Assembly: GCA_963678305.2 (NCBI GenBank)
Contig: CAXXVV010000011.1
Coordinates: forward strand, 496,001-560,000
DNA from: G963676655 sp963678305
GTDB taxonomy: Bacteria > Verrucomicrobiota > Lentisphaeria > Victivallales > Victivallaceae
DNA: 64,000 bases
Reading direction: 5' to 3'
Part shown: positions 1-7,638 of the stretch, piece by piece
Layout of the letters: every line of letters starts with the position of its first letter
Numbering within the stretch: the first letter of the stretch is position 1
Position numbers and translations under genes: made by a program
Notes under the pieces: model-generated
Databases searched by the model: none
Told to the model about the DNA's origin: nothing
Seen by the model: the letters and a program-made list of their open reading frames with translations, nothing else

Positions 1-759
1 GCGATATGCCGCCGGACTTTTTCCTCTTTGATGTTTAAATACCCTGGAAAAATGGTAGCGGTCGGTGAATCCGGTCATTTCAGCAATCTCCTCTATTTTA
101 CGACAGGTGTAGCAAAGCATATAAGTGGCTTTTTCCATTTTAACGAACTTAAGGTATTTTTGCGGGGAGATTCCAAGTTCCTGTTTAAACAGTCGGATAA
201 AATTGGTTTGGGACATGTGTATTTTCTCGCATATCTCCTGATTTGACAGGTTTTCAGAAAAGTGTTCATGCATCAGGTCGGTGACGAATTTGATTCTTGG
301 GTCTAGTTCGGATTTGCCGGAAAATTCACTTTCCTGAATATTCAAAAGCACATCATAGACCAGGGAATAGATCAGCATACTTTCTTTTTGCTGGGAATGT
401 TTAAGCGAGAGCAACCGGTCTTTCAGCGCTTTCATATTGGTTCGCAGCGTTTCGACGACATTGTGTATCAGGATTTGTCTTTTTACCATATTGAAAGGTT
501 CGCCCGCGGTAAAATGCATGTACAGATGATTGAATTTGCCGGTACACTGAGTCGAAAAAGTGGTGTACGGCGGGATCAAGACGATAATATCCGGGGTCAG
601 TTTGATTTCTTCGCCTTCGAAAATAATGGAAGCACCCGAGGTTTCGTTCCAGTACAGCTGCCAGTAGGCCCGGGTCACGTTTTCATATTTCCAGATATCG
701 AAATTCCGGAAATAATTACAGCACATAATTTTTACGTCAGGTATCTTTATATTATCCAT
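1..759 (-). CDS. AraC-family transcriptional regulator (3' end cut by window edge)
   Basis: Reading the minus strand from the ATG at 759 gives 253 uninterrupted codons (starts MDNIKIPDVKIMCCNYF) that run off the left edge. The N-terminal part (about residues 15-100) looks like the cupin-type sugar-sensing fold of AraC regulators, with a run of prolines in LIPPYTTFS. The C-terminal part (about 150-253) is an AraC DNA-binding domain: the first helix-turn-helix lies around ICEKIHMSQTNFIRLFKQE and the second around IEEIAEMTGFTDRYHFSRVF, followed by HQRGKSPAAYR. Only the last few residues are missing. It is divergent from the glycan-use operon that begins at 987 and is probably its regulator (inference from position). 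The 227-bp shared intergenic region is very AT-rich and I found no convincing operator in it. Confidence 0.9.
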   Translation of the reverse strand, partial: MDNIKIPDVKIMCCNYFRNFDIWKYENVTRAYWQLYWNETSGASIIFEGEEIKLTPDIIVLIPPYTTFSTQCTGKFNHLYMHFTAGEPFNMVKRQILIHNVVETLRTNMKALKDRLLSLKHSQQKESMLIYSLVYDVLLNIQESEFSGKSELDPRIKFVTDLMHEHFSENLSNQEICEKIHMSQTNFIRLFKQELGISPQKYLKFVKMEKATYMLCYTCRKIEEIAEMTGFTDRYHFSRVFKHQRGKSPAAYR

Positions 760-986
760 GATTGATTCCTGAATGGTTAAAATAGACATATATTATTGTA
801 ATTTTATACATTTCTTTTTGCCCTCGTTAAAACTATAATTATGTTACAATCAAGAGTTTTTCAGGTGTTAACGAAACAAGATAGCAATTAACATATATAT
901 TTAAAATATACATTTTTCAGTTTTTGTCAAGAGCGACAGGATAATCAGCGAATTTGTTGACCAGTAAAAGAAAGGATAATAACGAT

Positions 987-3524
987 ATGGTATTGAGATT
1001 GATACAAGGCGGAGCCGGCATTACCGGTAAATGGGGCCGGGTTTTTCTTCCGCTGTTCTTACTTAGCGCTTTTTCCTGCATGGCTAAGAGTGCGACGACA
1101 ACATTAGTTGCGTCTGAAGACGCGGAAATCGATCAGCATGTCAACTATAATAATAAGAATCTCGGTTCTCAAACCAGCATTCGCCTGGAACGCCGCGATC
1201 CTGAATTCAAAAAGCCGGTTGTTTCACCGGTAAGCTGGATGCTGATAAAATGGGATACTGCGAAAATTCCGTCTTCCGCGGTGGTAAAGAATGTTGAGAT
1301 GCAGATTCAACAGGTTGACAGTGCGGTCGGAGTTGTCGATGTTTATGCGGTTGACGAAGGGGCCTGGAGTGAATCAAAGGTCACATGGAACTCCTGGACC
1401 GGCGCGAAACCGAAAATAACCCTGTTGGGAAAAATGTCGAGCGTACCGATTGCCAAAGGGGTGACTGTTTTTAAGAGTGCGGCGTTCACCAAACTGGTTC
1501 AAGGATGGGTTTCCGGTTCGCACAAGAATTTCGGATTGCTGTTCAAATGGTCCGGAAAAACGGGGCAGGGTGATACGTTTCTCTCACGTGAACATAAAGG
1601 CAAATATATTAAACCGCGTTTGGTCGTTAGTTATGACGCAGCGGACGGCGCAATTGCCGCGGCAGCGAAGGAGAATAACCCCGAAACGCTGGTCAATCCT
1701 TTCCTTAAAATGATTAAGCCGAAACCGGTGATAAAAGGATACTCCGGCCAGGTCGCTGCGGTGATGGATTTTGATTATGATATGATATGCTATTTACATA
1801 CGCCTGAAAATTTAAAGAGAAAGGTGCAACTGCTGGCGGATTGCGGTTTCAAACGAATTTACATTGTCGCCAGTCCGCCGGGGGATCCTGATTATGTGGT
1901 CAGTGCCGTTCCTAATCGCAAGGGAACTTATTTAACTCAGTCAAGAAAAGCTCTCGGTGAAGACCCGCTGGCGCTTGCGGTCAAATATTTCAAACAAGCC
2001 GGACTTGAGGTCTTTATCCAGTTTAAACCGTATGAAGGCGGCGGCGCGTTTACCGTGCCTGAAGGTGTAAAACCGCCGTATGGCAAAAACTGGATAAAGA
2101 CTTTGGGCGGACGCGCGGTCGGAGTTGATCCGTTTCTGGCAAAGCATCCTGAAATGAGGCCGAAGCGCAAACCGATTGATAACCTCCTTGCATTACCGGC
2201 AGACCGTTTGGAAATGGTCTTTGTGCTTGACCGGATACCGGGTGGAACCGGTTTGAAAATAACTGATGGAGCAATGGAGCTTGAACAGCGTCCCGGATTC
2301 CCGGCTCTCGGCGATGATGCGATTAAACGGTATCCGGTGAGCAATGTGACCTTATATACAAGCAAAGATAACGGCGCCTATGATCCCTGGTCCGGAAACG
2401 TAAAAATTTCGGAACGTCTTGAACGGAGGTTGATCCGCAACGCGAATGGAGAGTTGATGTTTCCTGGGGCGGTCCTGTGCCGGGTGATTGAAATTTCCGG
2501 TTTCAAAACCTCCGATCCGTATTTGGCGGTGAAATTTGACGGAGACGCTAAAGCCTTCAGGACTATTCCGTATTCATCATCATGTTTCAGTATTTATTCC
2601 GGAGAGCAGAGGCTTCCGGTTACGGTGACGCCGCGATTGCGCAACAGTCTGCTGACCGGCAAGTCGGGTTTTACCCAAAATGGTTTTGAATTCAACGAAC
2701 TCGCGCCGTATTTCTGGGATGCCGGCTGGAAACGGAATTTGTTATATGGATTTGCCCGGGGGCGCGCAGGGTATAAGCGTGGAACTTTTTCCGAAGCCTA
2801 TCCTGAAGTTCGCGAACATTGGCTGAGTCAGATCAAAAAGTTTATAGCGATGGGTTGTGACGGCGTGGACATCCGGATGATGTGCCATTCCGCCGGGATC
2901 AGCGATTTTATCAACTATTCGTTCAATCCTCCGATCGTCAAGGAATATCAAAAACGTTACGGTGTGGATATAACAAAAGTTGATCCCGATCCGATAAACA
3001 TGATGAAGCTGCGCGGCGATTTTTTCCTGAAATTTGTTAAACTGGCCGCTGATCTTCTCCATGCAAACAAGCTGAAACTGCAAATGCAGATGCATGACTA
3101 TCAGGAAAATCCAACCCTTGATCCTACCTTCCCGAATGCGGGGTTCTGGGCTGCCGGACAAGTTGTGCCCGATTGGCGGAAAGTAATCACGATCGCGGAT
3201 GAAATATCGATAAAGGATTATAATTGGGGCGTCTATAACCCGTATAATGCCGGTAAAATCAAGGATGCGGTCGCCAGGTTAGGGAAACCGTTGTGGGTTC
3301 ATTGTTATATGCAGCAGGGACATGATTTGAACGGAAAATTTATTGAGGAAGTGAACAAGGACAAGCGCGTTACCGGGTTGATGCTTTACGAAGTCGTATA
3401 TCGTCCCGGCCGGGTGAAGGACGGAATTGTTGAAATAACCCCGGATGACACAGTAAGGCTGGTTCCGGGCAGCCCGATTGATAAAATGCTGGTAAAGTCA
3501 CCGAAGCCATATCCCGGTAAATGA
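987..3524 (+). CDS. Secreted DNRLRE-domain protein with TIM-barrel glycosidase-like C-terminal region
   Basis: I place the start at the ATG at 987, preceded by an AAAGGA ribosome site, rather than at an in-frame TTG at 954 with no such site. The N-terminus (MVLRLIQGG, then the hydrophobic VFLPLFLLSAFSCMAKSA) is a signal peptide. Residues about 35-215 match the DNRLRE/CBM96-like domain: paired beta segments such as SWMLIKWDTAKIPSSAVVKN and the ending KPRLVVSY. The remaining roughly 600 residues look like a TIM-barrel hydrolase (FKRIYIVASPPGDPDY, then LEVFIQFKPY, then a late MGCDGVDIRMMCHS strand). I cannot name a GH family. It is first in a run with a symporter, pseudopilin, epimerase, acyltransferase and GH78 rhamnosidase, so an extracellular glycan-binding or hydrolysing role is likely. 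The catalytic assignment is inference. Confidence 0.8.
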   Translation: MVLRLIQGGAGITGKWGRVFLPLFLLSAFSCMAKSATTTLVASEDAEIDQHVNYNNKNLGSQTSIRLERRDPEFKKPVVSPVSWMLIKWDTAKIPSSAVVKNVEMQIQQVDSAVGVVDVYAVDEGAWSESKVTWNSWTGAKPKITLLGKMSSVPIAKGVTVFKSAAFTKLVQGWVSGSHKNFGLLFKWSGKTGQGDTFLSREHKGKYIKPRLVVSYDAADGAIAAAAKENNPETLVNPFLKMIKPKPVIKGYSGQVAAVMDFDYDMICYLHTPENLKRKVQLLADCGFKRIYIVASPPGDPDYVVSAVPNRKGTYLTQSRKALGEDPLALAVKYFKQAGLEVFIQFKPYEGGGAFTVPEGVKPPYGKNWIKTLGGRAVGVDPFLAKHPEMRPKRKPIDNLLALPADRLEMVFVLDRIPGGTGLKITDGAMELEQRPGFPALGDDAIKRYPVSNVTLYTSKDNGAYDPWSGNVKISERLERRLIRNANGELMFPGAVLCRVIEISGFKTSDPYLAVKFDGDAKAFRTIPYSSSCFSIYSGEQRLPVTVTPRLRNSLLTGKSGFTQNGFEFNELAPYFWDAGWKRNLLYGFARGRAGYKRGTFSEAYPEVREHWLSQIKKFIAMGCDGVDIRMMCHSAGISDFINYSFNPPIVKEYQKRYGVDITKVDPDPINMMKLRGDFFLKFVKLAADLLHANKLKLQMQMHDYQENPTLDPTFPNAGFWAAGQVVPDWRKVITIADEISIKDYNWGVYNPYNAGKIKDAVARLGKPLWVHCYMQQGHDLNGKFIEEVNKDKRVTGLMLYEVVYRPGRVKDGIVEITPDDTVRLVPGSPIDKMLVKSPKPYPGK

Positions 3525-3564
3525 TTAAATACATAAATAAGAACAAAACGGAGAAATAAACAAT

Positions 3565-5130
3565 ATGGTATCAATGTTGAGCAACCTGAACCTGCCGATG
3601 GCGGTAGTAATGCACCCGGTCGATATTTCGATCCTGGTCCTGTACTTTATCGGAGTATTGGGAATGGGTTTTTATTTTGCCACCAAGAGCAAAACGACTG
3701 AAGAGTATTTTGTGGCCGGCAGATCTTATAAAGGCTGGGTTCTGGGCATCAGCATGTTGAGTACGACAATAAGTTCGGTAACTTTTCTGGCTTTTCCGGC
3801 GGCGGCCTTTGCGCTTGACTGGAGAATGGCGGTAAATTACATTACCTGGCCGGTCGGCATGGTCCTGGCGGTCATCTTTTTCATTCCTTTTTTCCGTCAT
3901 GGCAAAGCGACAACCGCTTTTGAATATCTAGAGGACCGCTTTGGTCAGCTGGCGTGTCTATACGGGGTTGTCAGCTTTATTGTGCTGGAAGTGATGCGTC
4001 TGGGAATGGTGCTTTATCTAGTGGGGCTGGCGGTCAGTTCGCTGACCGGAATTTCGCTGAATCTGGTGATTGTCGTGGTCGGGCTGATCATTGCGGCTTA
4101 TACGGTAATCGGCGGTTTTGAGGGCGTTATCTGGACCGACGTGGTACAGGCGTTCATTCTGTGGATCGGCGGTTTTACCTGTATTCTGATTATTATCTTC
4201 GATCTTCCCGGCGGACTTTCGCAGATACTGGACGTCGCTTCGGAAAACGGCAAATTTTACATGGGGTCAATGAAGTTCAATCTCGGGGAAAGAACTTTCT
4301 GGACAATGCTGATCCTCGGCATCGTCAGCAGTGTCGGGAATTTTACCACCAGTCAGCATGTGGTGCAGCGTTATATCGCGGCGGAATCAACCCGGGAAGC
4401 CCGGAAAAGCGCGATTTACGGCGCGTTCCTCTCGGTGCCGACCTGGCTTACCTTCTTCTTTATCGGTACCGCGCTCTGGGTCTATTACCATGTCAATCCC
4501 AATCCGGCCGTAGCCAAAATGGAAGCGGACAAAGTTTTTCCCTATTTCATTCTACACAATTTTCCGGTTGGTTTGACCGGAATTGTGTTGGCCGGAGTCT
4601 TTTCGGCGGCAATGTCATCGCTTGATTCATCGATCAACGCGTTGTCGACCGTTACGATAACCAACATTGTCCGGAGGTATGTCGCTCCCGGACGTGATGA
4701 AAAGTATTATCTGCGCCTGGCCCATATTATCGGCTGTATCTGCGGAGCCTTGATGATCGGCGGCGCGATCCTGTTCGGGATGCTGCCGTATATGGAAAGC
4801 GTGGTAAATCTGCAGACAATTATTTTCTCGATCTTTGGCGGCGCTTTTATCAGCTTCTTTCTGCTGGGTTTTTTGACCACAAGAGTGCATTATGCGGCAA
4901 CCCTGATTGCACTTGGAGTATCGATTCTGATCAATATATATCTGGCCTTGAACTCTCTGGGCTGGCTGCCGGACGCATTGAAAATATCAATGCATGCCTA
5001 TTGGGTTTCGGTCGTGGTAAACGCCTGTTTCGTGGTCGTTGCCTACAGCGTCAGCCTGATATGGGGAAAGCAGCAGCAGAATCTCGATGGGTTGACGGTT
5101 TGGACGGTTGGTAAGAAAAACAATATTTGA
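3565..5130 (+). CDS. Sodium:solute symporter (SSS/SLC5 family)
   Basis: This 521-residue protein has at least twelve hydrophobic segments and the features of the sodium:solute symporter family. The first helix (VDISILVLYFIGVLGMGFYF) is followed by the family signature region TEEYFVAGRSYKGWVLGISM with STTISSVTF. There is also the conserved ISGLSS-like stretch, here SAAMSSLDSSINALST, around residues 350-365. Family members import monosaccharides, amino or organic acids and sialic acid with Na+; the substrate cannot be read from sequence. Position right after the secreted DNRLRE protein and before an epimerase-like protein and GH78 suggests a sugar released by this locus, perhaps rhamnose or galactose (inference). 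The start at 3565 is preceded by GGAG, and the gap to the upstream gene is 40 bp, consistent with one operon. It is the only transporter gene seen in the window. Confidence 0.92.
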   Translation: MVSMLSNLNLPMAVVMHPVDISILVLYFIGVLGMGFYFATKSKTTEEYFVAGRSYKGWVLGISMLSTTISSVTFLAFPAAAFALDWRMAVNYITWPVGMVLAVIFFIPFFRHGKATTAFEYLEDRFGQLACLYGVVSFIVLEVMRLGMVLYLVGLAVSSLTGISLNLVIVVVGLIIAAYTVIGGFEGVIWTDVVQAFILWIGGFTCILIIIFDLPGGLSQILDVASENGKFYMGSMKFNLGERTFWTMLILGIVSSVGNFTTSQHVVQRYIAAESTREARKSAIYGAFLSVPTWLTFFFIGTALWVYYHVNPNPAVAKMEADKVFPYFILHNFPVGLTGIVLAGVFSAAMSSLDSSINALSTVTITNIVRRYVAPGRDEKYYLRLAHIIGCICGALMIGGAILFGMLPYMESVVNLQTIIFSIFGGAFISFFLLGFLTTRVHYAATLIALGVSILINIYLALNSLGWLPDALKISMHAYWVSVVVNACFVVVAYSVSLIWGKQQQNLDGLTVWTVGKKNNI

Positions 5131-5141
5131 ATAAAAAATGT

Positions 5142-5155
5142 CTTTAGATCTAAAG
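5142..5155. repeat. Perfect 14-bp palindrome between symporter and pseudopilin genes
   Basis: CTTTAGATCTAAAG is a perfect palindrome in the 59-bp gap between the symporter stop and the pseudopilin start. It could be a regulator half-site pair or an mRNA-processing hairpin. It has no T-tract, so it is not an obvious terminator. Confidence 0.4.
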
Positions 5156-5189
5156 TGGTAAAACATTAACAAAAAAAAAGGAACAAGCT

Positions 5190-5930
5190 ATGTTTGACAA
5201 AAAGGGAAAAAAGGGTGTTTTCACCCTCATTGAATTGCTGGTTGTGATTGCGATCATCGCGATTCTGGCCAGTATGCTGCTGCCGGCTTTGAATAAAGCC
5301 AGGGACCGGGCCAAAGCGATCAAATGTACGGGGAATCTCAAGCAGATCAACCTGTCGCTGGCGAACTATTCCTCCGATTTTAATGATTTCCTGCCGTCGT
5401 CGGTCATGCCCGGCTACTGGAGTTCGGCCCAGCCGACCTGGGTTGCGTGGCACAATCTGCTTGACGAATACCTCAATAACAGCAGTCATCAGGGGCTTTC
5501 CAAAGTGAAAAAGTGTCCGGGAGTTTTTAAAACCGTCAGCCGGTATTATACAAATTACGGCTTGAATTATGACGGCTGGACGTACGGTGACGGCGGCCCC
5601 GATTCCGAACAGGGACTTGGTTATATGCCGTGGGTTTCCGGTCAGGATCGTGGCGGCTGGATCAAAAGGACTTCCGTGCTGGATTCCAGTAAGTTTATTG
5701 TGACAGGCGATTCTGCCGATGACGCTTCGATCTCCGCCAACTGTTATAAAATAGGTTCGGTCGGAGCGCCGTATGTCAACGGCAATCCCTATCCCACCAA
5801 CTTGTGCTGGGAAACCAGACACTATTCAAATTCGAATATGGGATTTCTTGACGGCCATGTGCAGATGTTCAGGCTTTCCGAGCTGTTGAGCGTCTCATCC
5901 AAACCGATGTGGACCCGTGGGCGGGATTGA
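5190..5930 (+). CDS. Pseudopilin-like protein (prepilin N-terminus, H-X9-DG C-terminus)
   Basis: This 246-residue protein begins MFDKKGKKGV and then has the class III prepilin helix FTLIELLVVIAIIAILASML (residues about 11-30), LPALNKARDRAK and a globular domain. Near the end HYSNSNMGFLDGHV gives the H-X9-DG motif typical of these PVC proteins. The residue before the helix Phe is Val, with Gly at -2, instead of the canonical Gly at -1. No pilus assembly ATPase, peptidase or secretin is nearby. Start at 5190 follows an AAAAAAAAAGGAAC ribosome site. It sits inside the operon between a sodium symporter and a sugar isomerase-like gene, so a surface role linked to glycan capture is plausible but unproven. 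Confidence 0.93.
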   Translation: MFDKKGKKGVFTLIELLVVIAIIAILASMLLPALNKARDRAKAIKCTGNLKQINLSLANYSSDFNDFLPSSVMPGYWSSAQPTWVAWHNLLDEYLNNSSHQGLSKVKKCPGVFKTVSRYYTNYGLNYDGWTYGDGGPDSEQGLGYMPWVSGQDRGGWIKRTSVLDSSKFIVTGDSADDASISANCYKIGSVGAPYVNGNPYPTNLCWETRHYSNSNMGFLDGHVQMFRLSELLSVSSKPMWTRGRD

Positions 5931-5972
5931 CGGGGCGACTGAATTCATTAAGAATATTTCATTTATTCAAAG

Positions 5973-6001
5973 AGGGTATGGTTATTTTTAATCCATACCC
6001 T
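5973..6001 (+). terminator. Hairpin after pseudopilin gene, terminator-like
   Basis: AGGGTATGG pairs with CCATACCCT (9-bp stem, 11-nt T-rich loop), followed by TGAATTATTTT. The trailing T-tract is weak. It may attenuate rather than stop transcription, because genes downstream run in the same direction. Confidence 0.5.
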
Positions 6002-6039
6002 GAATTATTTTGCAAAATATGTTAACAAGGGCTTTTTTT

Positions 6040-7029
6040 ATGAACACCAGAAAGTATTCAGTGATCCTCGGTAATCTGGGGAATACGTGTGACCGTTTTT
6101 TATCTAGTGGCTATAAACAGCAGCCGACTAAAGCGGAAATGCTGCAAAAGGCGGCGGCTATCGAACATGTTTCCGGGATAGAGTTGGTTGGAACGTGGGA
6201 CATCACCGCCGAAAATGCCGCGGAAATGAAAGAACTATTGCAGGAAAACAACTTGCAGTGCGCCTCGATCATTGTCGATCATTTCGGTCAGAAGCGCTGG
6301 GGAAGCGGCGCGCTGGCTTCGCCGGACGCAGATATCCGGCAGCAGGCGATTGAAGAGTGTATCAAAATGATTGACGTCGCCGTTGAGCTTGACTGTGATT
6401 TCGTTAATCTCTGGCCGGGGCAGGACGGTTTTGATTATCCTATGGCGACCGATTATATAGAGGACCGGACAAATCTGATGGATTCGGTCAGGGAGTGCGC
6501 TAAATATGCCGGAGAAAAAAACGTCCGTCTCGGACTCGAATTCAAGATGAAAGAGCCGCGCACTCACTCATATCTGGCCAGAACCGCCGATACCATGCTC
6601 TATGCCAGGGAATGCGGTTACGGGAATGTCGGAGTTACCATTGATACCGGCCACGCCTTTCTGGCTTATGAAAATGTCGGTGAATCGGTTGCGCTGCTGA
6701 ATATGTTCGGAAAAAAACTTTTCCACATGCATTTCAATGATAATCATTCGGCCTGGGATGATGATATGATTGTCGGTTCGGTCCGATTGGTGGAATATTT
6801 TGAAATGCTTTACTGGCTGGAAAGAACCGGTTATGACGGCTGGTTTTCGATGGATCAGTATCCTTACCGGGAAGACGGAGCCGGGGCGATCCGGGCCAGC
6901 GTGCTTTTCCTGTACCGGCTGCATTCAATCCTGGATCGTGTTGGAATGGCCGCTGTCGGGGAGCTGATTAAACGCCGCGACCCGGTTGCGACCTCAAATT
7001 TCATTTTAGAAAATCTTATTGCCGGGTGA
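6040..7029 (+). CDS. Sugar phosphate isomerase/epimerase-like TIM-barrel protein
   Basis: This is an AP-endonuclease-2/xylose-isomerase-like TIM barrel of about 329 residues. Supporting segments are VELDCDFVNLWPGQDG, the metal-ligand Glu in VRLGLEFKMKEPRTHS, the metal-ligand region VGVTIDTGHAF, the His of FHMHFNDNHSAWDDD, and a terminal YDGWFSMDQYPYR that carries Asp where many relatives have Glu. I prefer ATG 6040, which has AAGG about 10 nt upstream, over the in-frame TTG at 6010 and ATG at 6019. Family members isomerise or epimerise sugars or inositol derivatives in the cytoplasm. Next to a GH78 rhamnosidase, an L-rhamnose isomerase-like or other ketose-epimerase activity is a reasonable guess, but it is not established by sequence. 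The downstream acyltransferase gene begins within 10 bp. Confidence 0.85.
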   Translation: MNTRKYSVILGNLGNTCDRFLSSGYKQQPTKAEMLQKAAAIEHVSGIELVGTWDITAENAAEMKELLQENNLQCASIIVDHFGQKRWGSGALASPDADIRQQAIEECIKMIDVAVELDCDFVNLWPGQDGFDYPMATDYIEDRTNLMDSVRECAKYAGEKNVRLGLEFKMKEPRTHSYLARTADTMLYARECGYGNVGVTIDTGHAFLAYENVGESVALLNMFGKKLFHMHFNDNHSAWDDDMIVGSVRLVEYFEMLYWLERTGYDGWFSMDQYPYREDGAGAIRASVLFLYRLHSILDRVGMAAVGELIKRRDPVATSNFILENLIAG

Positions 7030-7037
7030 ATCATATC

Positions 7038-7637
7038 ATGGACTTTATAAAAATACAAAGCAGGATAAAAAAGCTGAAAGGGAAAATTTACTCCCGTTTA
7101 TTGAAAGGTTCGGTTGGCGGCTGGGGTCATAAAACTACAATTTATCCTCCGTTCTGGAGTAATAACCTGCGGCAGTTTTTCATTGGAAACAACTGTCAGA
7201 TCAATCCCTGCGGCTGGATTGATTGTGTGACCCAATATTGTGGTCAGGAATATTCCCCCCGACTGGAGATTGGCGATAACGCCTATATCGGACATCGGGT
7301 TCATATCATTGTCTGCGGCAATATGAAGATCGGGCGCGATGTAATCATGGCCGATGGAGTTTATATTTCCGACAACCTGCATGGTTATGATAAAATTGAT
7401 ATTCCGATTGAGAAGCATCCGCTGACCCATCCGGGGCCGGTTACCATTGGAGATCAGGTCTGGCTGGGGGAAAATGTTTGTGTGTTGCCGAATGTGACGA
7501 TTGGCCGGCATTCGGTGATCGGGGCCAATTCCGTTGTCACGAAAGATATTCCGGATTATTGTGTCGCGGCTGGTTCTCCGGCTAAAGTTATTAAACGTTA
7601 CAACCATGAAAAACAACAATGGGAAAAGGTGATTTAA
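7038..7637 (+). CDS. Hexapeptide-repeat acyltransferase (left-handed beta-helix)
   Basis: Repeated [LIV]-G-x4 hexads form a left-handed beta-helix: IGDNAYIGHRVHI, MKIGRDVIMADGVYIS, PVTIGDQVWLGENVCVLPNVTIGRHSVIGANSVV. It ends in the CoA-binding turn CVAAGSPAKVIKRYN. A histidine in the SDNLHGYDK loop is at the usual catalytic position of maltose/galactoside acetyltransferases (LacA/Maa/WbbJ type). The ATG at 7038 is chosen because GGGTGA lies 8 nt upstream; a GTG at 7026 overlaps the preceding stop and is the alternative. The substrate is unknown. Within a glycan-use operon it could acetylate a liberated sugar or a surface polysaccharide (inference). Confidence 0.88.
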   Translation: MDFIKIQSRIKKLKGKIYSRLLKGSVGGWGHKTTIYPPFWSNNLRQFFIGNNCQINPCGWIDCVTQYCGQEYSPRLEIGDNAYIGHRVHIIVCGNMKIGRDVIMADGVYISDNLHGYDKIDIPIEKHPLTHPGPVTIGDQVWLGENVCVLPNVTIGRHSVIGANSVVTKDIPDYCVAAGSPAKVIKRYNHEKQQWEKVI

Positions 7638-7638
7638 G

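Noticed and set aside
954..986. TTG start giving a longer DNRLRE protein
   Set aside because: No ribosome site, and the added residues are charged and precede the natural signal peptide; ATG 987 is better.
5190..5930. Type II secretion or type IV pilus gene cluster
   Set aside because: Only single pseudopilin genes are present; no ATPase, platform protein, secretin or prepilin peptidase is near any of them.
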